This document shows positions 25,653 through 34,455 of a stretch of DNA of 64,000 nucleotides, piece by piece. The stretch covers positions 620,001 to 684,000 of the forward strand of contig NZ_JAVRIF010000001.1 of assembly GCF_031846185.1 (NCBI RefSeq), read 5' to 3'. Source of the DNA: Thalassotalea_H castellviae. Its GTDB lineage: Bacteria > Pseudomonadota > Gammaproteobacteria > Enterobacterales > Alteromonadaceae. Under the pieces are notes generated by a model. It saw nothing but the letters and a program-made list of their open reading frames with translations, searched no databases and was not told where the DNA came from. Position numbers and translations under genes: made by a program. How positions within the stretch are numbered: position 1 is the first letter of the stretch; each line of letters begins with the position of its first letter.

Positions 25653-27104
25653 ATGCAGACGCTAAATAGAAAAAATTTTAATAAAAACAGTTACCCAACC
25701 AAAATTATGCAATTTGGCGAAGGAAATTTTTTACGGGCTTTTGTTGATTGGCAAATAGACAAGTTAAATGAAACAAGTGACTTAAATGCAGGCATCGCAA
25801 TTATCAGACCGATTGATTACGATGCTCTGCCTTTATTAAATGAACAAGATGGTTTATATACCACAGTTATACGCGGTATTAATGAATCCGGAGATGCTGT
25901 AGCAGAGCAACGTATTATTAGCTCGGTAAATAAAGAAATCCCGGTTTATAAAGAATTTGGTGAATTTTTAGCATTAGCCGAAAACCCAGACTTAAAAATT
26001 ATTTTTTCTAATACCACTGAAGCGGGTATTGAATATATTGATACCGATAAATTAACAGATGCCCCTGCTCAATCATTTCCTGCAAAATTAACGCAATGGC
26101 TACATCATCGTTATAACACTTTTAAAGGTACAAGTGACGCTGGTGTGGTTATTATTCCGTGTGAATTAATTGACTATAATGGTGAAAAATTAAAGGAAAT
26201 TGTTTTTCAATACTGTCACCTTTGGCAACTAGAAAGCGAATTTATCGAATGGTTAGAAAAAAGTAATCATTTTTGCTCAAGCTTAGTCGACAGAATTGTT
26301 ACCGGCTTTCCACGCGATGAACATGCTCAGCTTCAAGAAGAGTTTGGTTACCTAGATAAATTTATGGTAACAGCTGAATATTTCCATTTATTTGTTATTC
26401 AAGGGCCCGATTTTTTAGCTGATTTATTGTGCTTAAAAAATTCAGATCTCAACATTAAAATAGTCGATGACATTTCGCCCTTTAAGCAACGCAAAGTCGC
26501 TATTCTAAATGGCGCCCATACAGCACTTGTACCACTTGCTTATATGGCAAATATTAATACTGTAGGCGATGCGTTAAATTCGCCGTTATTTGAACGTTAT
26601 TTAAAAGCCCTTATTTTTAATGAAATTATTCCAACTTTAGATTTACCTAAAGATGAATTGGAGTCATTTGCCAGCGATGTACTAAATCGCTTTAGAAACC
26701 CTTATATCTGTCATTTATTAATGTCTATATCTTTAAACAGCATGACGAAGTTTAAAACACGTTTATTACCTCAATTATTAAAATTTGTTGAAATTAAACA
26801 CGCTATTCCTACACAATTTACACTAGCCTTTGCTGGTCAAATTTTATTTTATCGTGGCAATCGAAATGGTGAATTTATTGACTTGTCTGACAGTCAACAA
26901 TGGCTTGATATTTTTAACCAGCTTTGGAGTAAGTACGACACTGGTGCCATCAATTTACACACCTTAGTAAATGAAGTGTTATCTGCACAATGGCACTGGG
27001 GAACAGATCTTAACCAAATTAGCGGCTTCACGAAGGCTGTTTGTGATTATTTAACCGCCATGTTAGCCGATGGCGTTGAAAAAACTGTAGCAAGTACCCT
27101 GTAG
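25653..27104 (+). CDS. uxaB: Tagaturonate reductase (altronate oxidoreductase)
   Basis: The 483-residue protein belongs to the mannitol dehydrogenase family and starts MQTLNRKNF, with the UxaB-typical MQFGEGNFLRAFVDWQID near residue 20 and the nucleotide-binding N-terminal domain including IIFSNTTEAGIEY. The C-terminal catalytic domain contains KVAILNGAHTALVPLAYM, with the conserved Lys and Asn-Gly-x-His of this family. It reduces D-tagaturonate, made by UxaC, to D-altronate with NADH. It begins the uxaB-uxaA-kdgK operon, 3 bp ahead of uxaA, under two LacI-type operators shared with divergent kduD. Confidence 0.95.
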   Translation: MQTLNRKNFNKNSYPTKIMQFGEGNFLRAFVDWQIDKLNETSDLNAGIAIIRPIDYDALPLLNEQDGLYTTVIRGINESGDAVAEQRIISSVNKEIPVYKEFGEFLALAENPDLKIIFSNTTEAGIEYIDTDKLTDAPAQSFPAKLTQWLHHRYNTFKGTSDAGVVIIPCELIDYNGEKLKEIVFQYCHLWQLESEFIEWLEKSNHFCSSLVDRIVTGFPRDEHAQLQEEFGYLDKFMVTAEYFHLFVIQGPDFLADLLCLKNSDLNIKIVDDISPFKQRKVAILNGAHTALVPLAYMANINTVGDALNSPLFERYLKALIFNEIIPTLDLPKDELESFASDVLNRFRNPYICHLLMSISLNSMTKFKTRLLPQLLKFVEIKHAIPTQFTLAFAGQILFYRGNRNGEFIDLSDSQQWLDIFNQLWSKYDTGAINLHTLVNEVLSAQWHWGTDLNQISGFTKAVCDYLTAMLADGVEKTVASTL

Positions 27105-27107
27105 GTT

Positions 27108-28601
27108 ATGACAATGAAAGAACTTATTAAATTACATCATAGCGATACTGTTGCTATCGCATTACAAGATTTGACTAGCGGTCAAACTATTAAAGTAGAT
27201 GAAATCAGCTTAACCCTAAAAGAAAATATAGCTAAGGGACATAAAGTTGCGCTTGTAGATTTAAATAAAGATGATCAAGTGATAAAATATGGCGCCCCCA
27301 TTGGTTATGCTTTATCTGATGTTTCACATGGGGCATGGGTTCATACACAAAATATTAAAACCAATTTGCATGATGAATTAAGCTATCAATATAAGCCTGA
27401 CTTTCTGCCACCCACTACCGCTGTTGATTCACCGCCGGTAAATATTTATCGCCGTGCTAATGGTGAAGTTGCAATACGAAATGAAATTTGGCTGATCCCT
27501 ACTGTTGGTTGTGTTAATGGAATGATCAACCAAATGAAAAAAGAATTCTTGGCGCAGCATCCCAATTTAGAAATTGATGGTATCCATACTTTTCCTCATC
27601 AATTTGGTTGCTCACAACTAGGTGACGACTTAGAAACCACTCGTATCCTATTACAAAATATGGTGTTACACCCAAACGCTGGTGGTGCATTAGTTGTTGG
27701 CCTAGGCTGCGAAAATAATCAGCTTTCGGTTTTTAAAGAAAGTTTAGGCGATTTCGACGACAAACGGGTGAAGTTTTTAATAACACAGCAATCTGATGAT
27801 GAAGTAGAAGACGGTGTTGCTCTTTTAGAAGAAATCTACCGCGAAGTTAAAAATGATAAACGAGAATCAGGAAGCTTATCAGAAGTTAAATTTGGCCTAG
27901 AATGTGGAGGAAGTGATGGGCTTTCAGGCATAACGGCTAATCCACTTTTAGGCTATTTTTCTGATTATTTAATTGCACAAGGTGGCACAACGGTACTCAC
28001 TGAAGTACCAGAAATGTTTGGCGCAGAAACCATCCTGATGTCGCGATGTAAAGACAAAGCAACCTTTTATGACTTGGTTGATATGGTCAATAATTTTAAA
28101 CGTTATTATACTGATCATAACCAACCTATTTATGAAAATCCGTCACCCGGTAACAAAGACGGTGGCATTACCACGTTAGAAGACAAATCACTCGGCTGTA
28201 CTCAAAAAGCAGGCAGCAGCCAAGTACAAGCGGTTTTAAAATATGGTCAGCGACTTTCTATCCCAGGGCTCAACCTACTTGAAGCCCCTGGCAATGATCC
28301 TATTGCTACAAGCGCATTGGCATCAACGGGTTGTCATATTGTGTTATTTACGACCGGTCGTGGTACACCTTATGGCGGTTTTGTCCCGACGCTCAAGATA
28401 GCGACGAATAGTGAACTTGCTAATAAAAAGAAAAGATGGATAGATTTTAATGCTGGTGTACTGGCGGAAAATAAAACCATGGAAGAAGTACACGGAGATT
28501 TCATTAATTTACTTGTTGATGTTGTAAATGGAAAGCAGGCATGGAATGAAGTGAATGATATTCGTGAAGTGGCTATTTGGAAAAAGGGAGTGACGCTTTA
28601 A
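27108..28601 (+). CDS. uxaA: Altronate dehydratase
   Basis: The 497-residue protein has the two-part UxaA architecture: an N-terminal SAF domain (residues about 8-90, with GHKVALVDLNKDDQVIKYG and GAWVHTQNIKTN) and a large C-terminal catalytic domain with FPHQFGCSQLGDD, GLECGGSDGLSGITANP and FTTGRGTPYGG, which are family signatures including the metal-binding cysteines. It dehydrates D-altronate to KDG. It starts 3 bp after uxaB (two in-frame ATGs at 27108 and 27114 are possible), and its TAA overlaps the kdgK ATG by one base. Confidence 0.96.
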   Translation: MTMKELIKLHHSDTVAIALQDLTSGQTIKVDEISLTLKENIAKGHKVALVDLNKDDQVIKYGAPIGYALSDVSHGAWVHTQNIKTNLHDELSYQYKPDFLPPTTAVDSPPVNIYRRANGEVAIRNEIWLIPTVGCVNGMINQMKKEFLAQHPNLEIDGIHTFPHQFGCSQLGDDLETTRILLQNMVLHPNAGGALVVGLGCENNQLSVFKESLGDFDDKRVKFLITQQSDDEVEDGVALLEEIYREVKNDKRESGSLSEVKFGLECGGSDGLSGITANPLLGYFSDYLIAQGGTTVLTEVPEMFGAETILMSRCKDKATFYDLVDMVNNFKRYYTDHNQPIYENPSPGNKDGGITTLEDKSLGCTQKAGSSQVQAVLKYGQRLSIPGLNLLEAPGNDPIATSALASTGCHIVLFTTGRGTPYGGFVPTLKIATNSELANKKKRWIDFNAGVLAENKTMEEVHGDFINLLVDVVNGKQAWNEVNDIREVAIWKKGVTL

Positions 28602-29557
28602 TGGCTAAAAAGAAGTTAGCGATTATCGGCGAATGTATGATCGAATTATCGGGTCAGCCTTTTTCCCCTATGATGCAAAACTATGGCGGCGATACCATCA
28701 ATACCGCCATATATACAAGCATGCTTTGTAATGACACGATTGATACGCATTATGTGACAAGTATGGGAACAGACCCACTCAGTGAAGCTATTATTAACAA
28801 ATGGCAAGCACATGGCGTAAATACTGATTTTGTTTTAGCCAACGCTGATAAGCAAGCGGGTTTGTATATGATCCAAAATGACGCTAATGGTGAACGTACT
28901 TTTCAATATTGGCGTAATGACTCCGCCGCTAAGTATCTTATAAAACATGAAAAGTTTATTGGTGTACTCAAATCTCTCAATCAATTCGACGCGGTATATT
29001 TATCGGGTATTTCACTGGCTATTTTGTCTGAAGAAGATTGTAATTTATTGCTGAGTTATTTAGCAAAGTTAAAAGCTAATGGTGTTAAATTTATTTATGA
29101 CAGTAATTATCGTCCGAGTTTATGGACAAGCAAAGTGCATTGCGAAACAGTTAACAATAAAGCTTATAACTTAGCAGATTTAGCCTTAGTCACTTTCGAC
29201 GATGAAGCATTATTATGGCAAGACTCATCCATTGAAGAAAGCCGAGATAGGTTACATAAACTTGGCGTAACAACGTTAGTGATAAAAGATGGTGCAAATG
29301 GCTGTCAATATAGTGAGCTAAATCACAATAACGAGATAATTGTTTTTAAATATTCAACAGTGGCGGCAGATAAGGTAGTAGACACTACGGCGGCTGGAGA
29401 TTCATTTAATGCTGGTTTTTTATCACAATGGTTACAAGGAAACTCCATCGAACAAAGTGCTCAGTGTGGCAATGCTCTTGCTAGACAGGTGATCCAGCAA
29501 AAAGGCGCTATTGTGCCAATTGATAAAGCTTTAATAGAGTCATCTATGAAAGGATGA
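28601..29557 (+). CDS. kdgK: 2-dehydro-3-deoxygluconokinase (KDG kinase)
   Basis: This PfkB-family kinase is 318 residues when started at the ATG 28601, which overlaps the uxaA stop as TAATG and has GGGAG upstream. An in-frame TTG eight codons earlier is a worse start. Family marks are IGECMIELSG at the N-terminus, the YGGDTINTA substrate region and the C-terminal ATP/anion-hole motif VVDTTAAGDSFNAGF, with the catalytic aspartate. It phosphorylates KDG to KDPG. The two pectin branches (UxaABC and KduID) meet at its substrate. The KDPG aldolase needed next is not in this window. Confidence 0.94.
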   Translation: MAKKKLAIIGECMIELSGQPFSPMMQNYGGDTINTAIYTSMLCNDTIDTHYVTSMGTDPLSEAIINKWQAHGVNTDFVLANADKQAGLYMIQNDANGERTFQYWRNDSAAKYLIKHEKFIGVLKSLNQFDAVYLSGISLAILSEEDCNLLLSYLAKLKANGVKFIYDSNYRPSLWTSKVHCETVNNKAYNLADLALVTFDDEALLWQDSSIEESRDRLHKLGVTTLVIKDGANGCQYSELNHNNEIIVFKYSTVAADKVVDTTAAGDSFNAGFLSQWLQGNSIEQSAQCGNALARQVIQQKGAIVPIDKALIESSMKG

Positions 29558-29628
29558 CGTTAGTTTAATTTTCTAACTTAATTTTTCATTTTGATTAAAT
29601 TTATTTTAACTAAGCAGGTTTCACGCTC

Positions 29629-30711
29629 ATGATTAACGTTAATAAAACATTTTTAAATCGCCTGATAATCATGAGCGTTTTTTTTATTCCTTTTTTTGCC
29701 TTAACAAGCACACTCGCCAGTACGTCGCCTAAAAGTCACGGACCAAGTAAATTATTGTATGTTGATAAAAACAATACCGAAGCGTTTCAAACCATACAGT
29801 CGGCTATTAATAAGAGCAATGAATATAAATCAGTAATCATACTTATCTCTCCAGGTCATTATAATGAAAAGCTATTTATCAGCAGGAATAACCTAAGTTT
29901 GATAGGCAGCTCGGCAAAAAACACTACCATAGCATTTGCCGAACTACGCAGTAACTGGCGAGAGAATCATCAGAATGATTGGGGAGCAGCAGTTATTAAT
30001 ATTGCAGGTAGTGATATTAATATTGCTAATTTAACGGTTATTAATGATTACGGCCGAAAAAATAATACCTCAGAGCACCAATTTGCTATCAGAGGTTTTG
30101 AAAATGCTTCGCGAATCACATTACATCGATGCCATATTATTGCTGATGGTGCAGATACCGTTAGCTTATGGAATAAAAAAACGGGCATGTACTATCATTC
30201 ATATTGTACTTTTGAAGGTTATACTGACATGGTTTGTCCCCGCGGTAGCGCTTTAATTGAAAATTCTACTTTTATTAATCATAAGCAGTCGGCTACTCTA
30301 TGGCATGATGGCGAGCTAGATCCGAATCAAAAGTTAGTAGTAAGAAATAGTCACTTCAAAGGAACGCAAGGTTATTTATTGGCAAGACATCATTATGATG
30401 CGCAGTTTTATCTCATTGATAATCACTTTTCTAATACAATGGCAGACACACCAATATTTAAAAAAACCTATCAAGACATTTCAAGAAATAGAGCAAATAA
30501 ATTTGGCAATCGATACTTTTTTTATAATAACCAATCAGAAAACAACTACTCTTGGCTAAATAATAACTTTGTGCCAGATGAAAAATATTTAGCAAACAAG
30601 TCATTTGAGCAATGGGTATTTGATGATAAATGGTCACCGAAACAGGCTTTAGAAAATATAGAAAGAATCGTTGCTAAAACCACATTTACATTTGACCATT
30701 TTTCATATTGA
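29629..30711 (+). CDS. CE8-like pectin methylesterase, divergent
   Basis: The 360-residue secreted protein has a hydrophobic signal (about residues 10-30). A pectinesterase-type beta-helix starts YVDKNNTEAFQTIQSAI. The two catalytic aspartate positions seem kept, in GADTVSLWN (QDT in typical enzymes) and GYTDMVCPRG (VDFIFG in typical enzymes), but the flanking residues are changed, including Gln to Ala before the first Asp. It could deesterify a modified or small substrate. It lies 71 bp after kdgK on the same strand with no terminator between, so it is probably transcribed with the uxaB operon. The family is clear; the activity is inferred. Confidence 0.8.
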   Translation: MINVNKTFLNRLIIMSVFFIPFFALTSTLASTSPKSHGPSKLLYVDKNNTEAFQTIQSAINKSNEYKSVIILISPGHYNEKLFISRNNLSLIGSSAKNTTIAFAELRSNWRENHQNDWGAAVINIAGSDINIANLTVINDYGRKNNTSEHQFAIRGFENASRITLHRCHIIADGADTVSLWNKKTGMYYHSYCTFEGYTDMVCPRGSALIENSTFINHKQSATLWHDGELDPNQKLVVRNSHFKGTQGYLLARHHYDAQFYLIDNHFSNTMADTPIFKKTYQDISRNRANKFGNRYFFYNNQSENNYSWLNNNFVPDEKYLANKSFEQWVFDDKWSPKQALENIERIVAKTTFTFDHFSY

Positions 30712-30747
30712 TATGATCAATATACTCTTCAACAAGGTGCTTTTCTT

Positions 30748-32145
30748 ATGAAAAACCATACGGTGTTAATATCGATATTCTCCTTACTATACTTTTTAGT
30801 TTCTCCATTAGTTTGTGCTGAAAGTCCTATTAAAAAAAATTTAGCATTCCCTAGCGCTCAAGGCTTTGGTCAATATGCTCAGGGGGGGAAAGCTGGTAGT
30901 GTTTATATTGTAAATACCTTAGCCGATAATCCTGAAAATCCGATAAAAGGGAGTTTACGGCATGCCCTCAAAAGAAAATATGCAAGAACTATCGTATTTT
31001 CGGTATCTGGCGTTATCCACCTAAAAGCACCTATCATTATCAAAAGTGGTTATTTAACGATTGCTGGACAGAGCTCTCCGGGTGGAATCACAATTGCTGG
31101 CGCTCCCATTAAAGTATCAAATACTGAACATGTCATTATTCGTTATATGCGTTTTAGACTTGGAACTTTTAAGCTTGCTGAAGATTCTTTATCAATAAGA
31201 AACAGTTCAGATATTATCGTCGATCACTGCTCTTTTAGTTGGGCTGTAGATGAAGTAGCCAGTTTTTATAATAATACCCGCTTTACCCTACAACACTCCA
31301 TTATTGCCTACAGTTTAAATGATTCTATTCACCCAAAAGGTAAACATGGCTACGGTGGTATTTGGGGGGGTAATCAAGCAAGCTTTATCTATAATGTTAT
31401 CGCCAATCATAACAGCAGAACGCCTCGCATTAATGGACATCGATTAAAGCCCCCCTACCCTCAAGAATTTGAATTTGTTGAAATTGCCAATAACGTTATC
31501 TTTAATTGGGGTTCAAACAATATTTACGGTAGTGAAAATGGCCGCTTTAATTTAATTAATAATTACTATAAACCAGGTAAAAACAGTAAAGCAGAACAAT
31601 TTATCGATATTTGGTTTTCTCCTAATTTAACTATCCAGCAAGCCTTTATCCACGGAAATTTTTATCAGGGAAATTCAGCATTCAGTGAGAAAAATCGATT
31701 GGGTGTAAAATACCGAACCGCGAAAAAATCTAATAAACAAAATATTCCAAAAGGTAGTCCCTTACTCAGTTCAAAAGCATTATTTCCAGCGGAAGAACCA
31801 AATTATATTCACCATTTTAGAAGTGCAAAACAAGCTTTTGAAACGTTAATAGTTAATCGTGATGTCGGCGCAAATAGAAACGCAAATGGCGAATTCATTG
31901 ATAATGTCGATCAATTAATACTTCAGCAAATATCCGATGAGAAGCAGGTGAAGCAAGCAGAGCTTATTGATCATGAATTTGAAATGATTATAAGCTGGGA
32001 TGATTATCAAAAACAGTTCACTCACTTTGCTGAAATTATTGATAAAAACCAAGATGGGATTAGCGATGTATGGGCAAATAATAACCCTAACATTAGAAGT
32101 AATATTAATAATTACCTTGCATCTCTTATCAAAATTAATCATTAG
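30748..32145 (+). CDS. Pectate lyase, PL1 family
   Basis: The 465-residue secreted protein has a signal peptide cut near CAES (residue 25 or so). The mature part opens AFPSAQGFGQYAQGGKAGSV and continues with GSLRHALKRKYARTIVFSVSG and GYLTIAGQSSPGG, typical of the PL1 subfamily frequent in Bacteroidetes and marine gammaproteobacteria. VDHCSFSWAVDE is the equivalent of the PL1 WIDH motif, and SRTPRINGH holds the RxPR-type arginine. It would cleave demethylated homogalacturonan by beta-elimination. It starts 36 bp after the CE8-like gene with AAGGTG as RBS, so the pair likely acts in series. The C-terminal ~50 residues contain a DKNQDGISDVW motif that resembles a calcium-binding or dockerin-like loop. 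Confidence 0.88.
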   Translation: MKNHTVLISIFSLLYFLVSPLVCAESPIKKNLAFPSAQGFGQYAQGGKAGSVYIVNTLADNPENPIKGSLRHALKRKYARTIVFSVSGVIHLKAPIIIKSGYLTIAGQSSPGGITIAGAPIKVSNTEHVIIRYMRFRLGTFKLAEDSLSIRNSSDIIVDHCSFSWAVDEVASFYNNTRFTLQHSIIAYSLNDSIHPKGKHGYGGIWGGNQASFIYNVIANHNSRTPRINGHRLKPPYPQEFEFVEIANNVIFNWGSNNIYGSENGRFNLINNYYKPGKNSKAEQFIDIWFSPNLTIQQAFIHGNFYQGNSAFSEKNRLGVKYRTAKKSNKQNIPKGSPLLSSKALFPAEEPNYIHHFRSAKQAFETLIVNRDVGANRNANGEFIDNVDQLILQQISDEKQVKQAELIDHEFEMIISWDDYQKQFTHFAEIIDKNQDGISDVWANNNPNIRSNINNYLASLIKINH

Positions 32146-32223
32146 CTAAAGAAATTGGTTAAAGTTAAATTTTAATTCTATGATTTAAAAATACTATCTA
32201 AAATTAAAGTTGTTTGTATTATC

Positions 32224-33159
32224 TTGATAAGTTTGAAAATTAGATTTATTCTCTATTCAATAATTACTCTTGTATTAATGGCATTTTCTTTTAATGCTCG
32301 AGCTTGTAATTTAGTAGAAGCTGAAAATAAATACATTTTAATGTTTCCCCCAAAATTCGATTCGCTATCTCCCAAACATGATTATATTTTTCAGTTATTA
32401 CAACTTATCTTAAAGAAGTCCAAACCAAAATACGGGCTCTGTGAAGTTCAACTTCTCGATCAAAGGCTACCGCTCAAAAGAATGGAGAAATACCTAAAGA
32501 ACAAGCATTTAATTGATGTTGTAGCCCTTACAGTAAACAAGCAAAGAGACAAAAAATTTTTACCTATCACTATTCCTATTTCTAAAGGTTTAATGGGGTA
32601 TCGTCTGTTTATGATAAGGAAAGGCGACACTGAAAAGTTTGCAAATATTAGTGATTTATCAGGTTTAAGTACGTTTCTTGCCGGGCAAGGAATTGGCTGG
32701 GCAGATGTTGAGATCTTAGAGCATAATAAATTACCTGTAGTAACGGGAGGAAGTGTAAAAACACTCATAGATATGCTGGCATACAATCGCTTTGACTATT
32801 TCCCTAGAGGTGCACTACAAATGATGGCGGAACTAAATAATTATAAAGATAAAGCTGTTCAACTAGAAACAACTTTAGCATTAGCATACCCTAGTATGAC
32901 TGCATTATATGTTCATAAAAGCAATAAACACTTAGCAGAAAGGTTAGAGTTTGGTTTAAAAAAAGCAATTGAAGATGGAAGTTTCGACAAGTTTTTCTAC
33001 TCTCATCCATCTTCTGTAAAAGCTCTCGAATTCATTAATTTTGAACAACGTCAAATAATTCAAATTTGTAATCCTATATTACCCACATGGGTGCCAATAG
33101 AAAAAAAACAGTATTGGCTTCATCCTTGGCCAGATAATATTCGAAAAAACAAGTGCTAA
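32224..33159 (+). CDS. Periplasmic solute-binding protein, family 3-like
   Basis: The 311-residue protein is best started at TTG 32224 (or TTG 32233), because the first residues then give a normal signal peptide (hydrophobic ~8-22, cut near ARA/C). The rest shows the pattern of bacterial extracellular solute-binding proteins family 3, with FANISDLSGLSTFLAGQGIGWADVEIL around residues 138-165 and SMTALYVHKSNKHLAERLEFGLKKAI near 225-250. No permease or ATPase lies beside it, and it could instead be a ligand sensor. It is 78 bp after the pectate lyase and ahead of a strong terminator. The ligand is unknown. Confidence 0.6.
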   Translation: MISLKIRFILYSIITLVLMAFSFNARACNLVEAENKYILMFPPKFDSLSPKHDYIFQLLQLILKKSKPKYGLCEVQLLDQRLPLKRMEKYLKNKHLIDVVALTVNKQRDKKFLPITIPISKGLMGYRLFMIRKGDTEKFANISDLSGLSTFLAGQGIGWADVEILEHNKLPVVTGGSVKTLIDMLAYNRFDYFPRGALQMMAELNNYKDKAVQLETTLALAYPSMTALYVHKSNKHLAERLEFGLKKAIEDGSFDKFFYSHPSSVKALEFINFEQRQIIQICNPILPTWVPIEKKQYWLHPWPDNIRKNKC

Positions 33160-33189
33160 CACTTATACATTAAATAGTCATATTCTAAA

Positions 33190-33235
33190 TTTTCTCTGGC
33201 GGTATGAGCCTCATACCGCCAGAGAAAATATTTTT
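33190..33235 (+). terminator. Strong Rho-independent terminator
   Basis: An 18-bp perfect stem (33190-33207 with 33211-33228; TTTTCTCTGGCGGTATGA and complement) with a 3-nt loop, followed by ATATTTTT. It ends the pectin-side transcripts before the sucrose locus. Confidence 0.92.
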
Positions 33236-33348
33236 AAATTTATACTCTAGGGCGGTCCCTCCTCATGTGAGATAGAAGCAAAAAATCACTTAAGCAACAA
33301 AGTAGTTGTTGAATAATTCAACTTTGACTAAAAATAAACTGTATGAAT

Positions 33349-34380
33349 TTAGCAGCTCCCACCATGCTCTATGTGGTAGGGTATCATTACTGAGTCTGTT
33401 GCTCTTTCAATGAAAAGCTCTGCCGCTTTCACCCCTTTCTTCACATTATTTTGATGCACCGTTGTTATAGAAGGAGTAGAACGCAAAGCCTCATCAATAC
33501 CATCAAAACCAACCACTCTTATATCTTCTGGTATTTGAAGGCCCATTGCATTAATTTCTTTTATTGCAGCTAAAGCAATAAGATCGCTCATACAAAGTAA
33601 AACATTCGGTCGAGGAATAGAAGTTAGCGCTTCTCTCGCCGCTATTAATGCAAAGTGATGCTTGTTTTCTGGGATATTCCACACTCGATCTGCTCTTAAA
33701 TTCACATTTAATTCTTTTATTGCTTTGTTATAACCATTTAAACGTTGGTGAGAGATTGAGGATTGAGAATCTGAATTTGGTAAATCGTATACGCGACAAG
33801 TTAAACTTGAATCAAGAAGCCTTAAACCAAGAATAGCGATGTCATCACCTTTCGAGTGTATCCCTAGTTTAGCTATTTCATATGCAGCTTTTTCATTTTC
33901 AATGCCAACAGAGGCTTTGCGATCAATATCAAAATCAGCGGTAACAACTTTTTTAGCTGTGGTGCGTAATTGCTCAATAAGTTCTGAATTTCGTGGGCTA
34001 CCATAACAAATAAAGCCATCAACAAAATCAGCAACAGAATTAATATTATCCGATATACCCGAAAACAATAATAAACTCACTTTATTTTTTTCGAGAACGG
34101 AGGAAACCCCCTTAACAAAATCACTGGCTACGGGATCTGTTATCATATATTCAACGCTGTCTGGCAATACCAATGCAACAATATTAAACTTGCCACTTCT
34201 TAAAGATTGCGCTGCTTTATTAGGGCCGGAATAACCCAGTTTTTGACATGATGCTAGAATCTCTTCTCGACGCTTCTTTGATAGTTGATCAGGTCGGTTA
34301 AAAGCATTTGAAACCGTTGCATTAGATACACCAATCTCATTCGCAATACTTTTAAGCGTCCACACTTTCTTATTCTTCAT
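33349..34380 (-). CDS. LacI-family regulator of the sucrose locus (ScrR-like)
   Basis: The 343-residue protein has an N-terminal HTH (TLKSIANEIGVSNATVSNAFN, about residues 8-28), a hinge AAQSLRSG, and a sugar-binding-protein-like effector domain. It lies at the edge of a sucrose phosphorylase, transporter, receptor and fructokinase cluster, and CTTAATCGATTAAG palindromes occur in front of those genes, so it is the likely local repressor. The protein ends with HGGSC. No such palindrome precedes its own gene, so it may be constitutive. ScrR-type function is inferred from context. Confidence 0.85.
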   Translation of the reverse strand: MKNKKVWTLKSIANEIGVSNATVSNAFNRPDQLSKKRREEILASCQKLGYSGPNKAAQSLRSGKFNIVALVLPDSVEYMITDPVASDFVKGVSSVLEKNKVSLLLFSGISDNINSVADFVDGFICYGSPRNSELIEQLRTTAKKVVTADFDIDRKASVGIENEKAAYEIAKLGIHSKGDDIAILGLRLLDSSLTCRVYDLPNSDSQSSISHQRLNGYNKAIKELNVNLRADRVWNIPENKHHFALIAAREALTSIPRPNVLLCMSDLIALAAIKEINAMGLQIPEDIRVVGFDGIDEALRSTPSITTVHQNNVKKGVKAAELFIERATDSVMIPYHIEHGGSC

Positions 34381-34455
34381 TTTTACCTTATTTCTAAAGT
34401 TAAACTATAAACTGATATCAATTTAACACTACTTTACACTTTGAATAACAGAATA

